A stretch of DNA of 64,000 bases, from NCBI RefSeq assembly GCF_033958435.1, contig NC_134137.1, forward strand, positions 174,915,501 to 174,979,500, given 5' to 3'. Below the pieces are notes generated by a model, which ran no database searches, had not been told where the DNA came from, and worked only from the letters and a program-made list of their open reading frames with translations. The stretch's first letter is position 1. Every line of letters starts with the position of its first letter. Source of the stretch: Carettochelys insculpta (taxonomy: Eukaryota > Chordata > Testudines > Carettochelyidae). The position numbers and the translations under genes are program-made. Below are positions 62,320-64,000 of the stretch, piece after piece.

Positions 62320-64000
62320 TATAAATCATCCTATGATGCATGATAGAACACCAAAACCAGAGGCACTCTCAGACTCATGTAGGTTTCCTGAATGCAGAAG
62401 CTAGATGTGTACAGATGTATGTTTGCCTATATCTGGAGAGAGCTCAAGATACTGAATTTCAAAATGTATTAAAAACAGACTTGGGTTTATATGCCACAGC
62501 AGTATCCCCTTCAGGATTTTCTGAATGAATGAAAAGTTAAAATGAAAAGTTATTGGCAATTAAAGTTTATGAGTATCTGCATCTTAAAGGTGCAAATATG
62601 GAATCCAGTGAAAAAATAAAGCTAGAAAACTCTAGATCAATTATGAATTAATCCTTCAGCAGCTGACAGCTAAGAGCCACTCTTGTCAGAATCTCTCCCC
62701 ATGGATCAAATACTAATGTGGCAATAAATTATTTTAAACTCACATATCTAGTGGCAGTGGTTTTCAGGAGACTAAAGGAATCTCCCACTGGGCTAAGTAA
62801 TTACCAATGAGAGCCAGGTTTCCCTGTTCGGCATCAGTAATGAACAGCAGTTCTAATGAACTGAATATAAATATTGAGCTCAATGCTGTCAAACATCAAT
62901 ATTTACTCTAAAGAAAGGGTTGGTGGATGCAGGGGGAATGGTTGTGATGTGAATCATGAGCTCATCATTTGGATCCTTAGTTATTTTCTCAATACAGTAT
63001 AACTAGACAATGTGGAATTTCAGGAAGCTTCCATAGTGCATTTGAACCTCTTGAATCCAGCATCCCTGGGAAATAGGCTATGTCAGACTATAGAATTTTC
63101 TGGACCATGGAGGGCACTGCAGGGTCTGGGTGTAAGGGGCATGGGAGTGGAGCACTTACCTGGCCTCCCAGAGCCCACCTCCCTCCTCCCCCGTGTTGCT
63201 ATGGAGCAGTGGGGGAAAAAACCTCTGGACCAATGTTTGGTTGCACTGCCATTCCCCCAGCTGAGAGGAGGAGGAGTGATAGCACACGAATTGCTTCCTT
63301 CTGTCCCTGCCAGGGTCCAAATCACAGGTGGTTCCTGGATCAGGTCCACCTGGATTACAGAGGTTTTTCCTTAAATACATTTAAAGGCTGAGGCATTTAG
63401 CTATGAACTAAATGTAACTGCAAACGTATGCCCCCATTTCACTACCTTCTTCTTGCAAGCACACCCTACCACCTATGTGGTGCCTATTCATTTCAGTAAG
63501 GATGTGGACACGGTTAAAGTTCTGTCGGTGGAGCACAGTTTGCAGAAATCAGGGACTATGATGGCATGTATTTGGGTGCAAATATTCTATGATTCTGAAA
63601 ACAGCAGCTCCACAACCAAAATTTCCATTCCACAGGAAATTACAACGTAAAAAAAAATTCAGAATCAGAAAAAAGCTGAAATTTACCACAAAACAAAAAT
63701 TTGTTTTTTTTTCTTTTTATTTGGAACTATCAAAATGGTTTGTTTCCATACTATCCAAACATTTGTTTATGATAGTGTTGAATTGTTCTGTTGCTTTTAT
63801 GTTACTTGTATCTAAAATGAAAATAATATGTAATGTAGTCTAAGTTGAAATGATAATGTTGGAATGAAAATTTTCAACACTATCTAAACATGTCTTGACA
63901 GTATCAAAATGAAATATACTAAAGTGTTCCCACAGAAAATTTGGTTGAAATGGACTCATTCCTACAAAATAGTTAGTTTTTAACTGACTGACATTTTTCA

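Larger units (their letters stand above)
52979..64000 (+). other. DSCAM: DSCAM intron downstream of FNIII-3 (partial)
   Basis: This is at least 11 kb of noncoding sequence continuing off the right edge. It holds an AAAG-rich tract (53145-53168), an unclassified repeat-like segment (54020-54730), a foldback insertion (54750-54889) and a MITE (55344-55774). It also holds a CR1 3' scrap (57788-57835), a MITE (58405-58723), a deleted Harbinger element (58756-61072), a LINE ORF2 tail (61085-61692) and a TA-flanked transposon (61761-62319). The stretches 55780-57500 and 62330-64000 show nothing recognised. Confidence 0.75.

Noticed and set aside
52979..64000. Next DSCAM exon (FNIII-4)
   Set aside because: No AG-flanked segment encoding a VPGPPAG-like FNIII start was found in any frame, so the exon is assumed to lie beyond the window.

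Overview
The window is intronic-rich vertebrate nuclear DNA, most probably from a turtle. The lineage call rests on three things: the protein similarity of the exons, degenerate CR1-type LINE pieces, and dense interspersed repeats that begin and end with GGCTRTGTCTACACTA-like termini. There are no operons, no prokaryotic signals, and no tRNA, rRNA or CRISPR features that I can support.

The only host gene I can support is DSCAM (Down syndrome cell adhesion molecule), on the + strand. Eight internal coding exons are visible at 11839-12035, 15054-15150, 16390-16518, 27218-27385, 34345-34415, 47447-47687, 50058-50204 and 52823-52978. They total 1206 nt (402 codons), every junction has a GT donor and AG acceptor, and the reading frame stays open throughout. 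In order they encode the ninth Ig domain and fibronectin type III domains 1, 2 and 3. Each domain is built from a pair of exons bounded by phase-1 introns (294, 297, 312 and 303 nt). The start of the gene, Ig1-8, FNIII-4 onward, the membrane segment and the cytoplasmic tail lie outside the window. The product is a type I membrane cell-adhesion receptor for neurite self-avoidance, synaptic lamination and guidance.

All remaining sequence is intron and is mostly repeat-derived. From 1 to 11.8 kb there are GC-skewed low-complexity tracts, CR1 remnants, palindromic MITEs and a hAT-like element. The 10.7 kb intron inside FNIII-1 carries several MITEs and a short foldback insertion. The 13 kb intron inside FNIII-2 holds two large PIF/Harbinger-type transposons in opposite orientation (36190-40709 and 42565-46624), each with decayed transposase and Myb/SANT-like genes. 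An internally deleted relative (58756-61072) lies in the last intron, followed by a LINE ORF2 tail and a mariner/pogo-like element with TA duplications. Many shorter MITEs share the Harbinger termini, which suggests one mobilising enzyme served all of them.

I found no convincing undescribed gene system. The most interesting structure is transposon architecture: a spacer-less 436-bp palindrome preceded by an extra half copy, foldback retroposon-like insertions with 12-13-bp target duplications, and the Harbinger trio with its deletion derivative.
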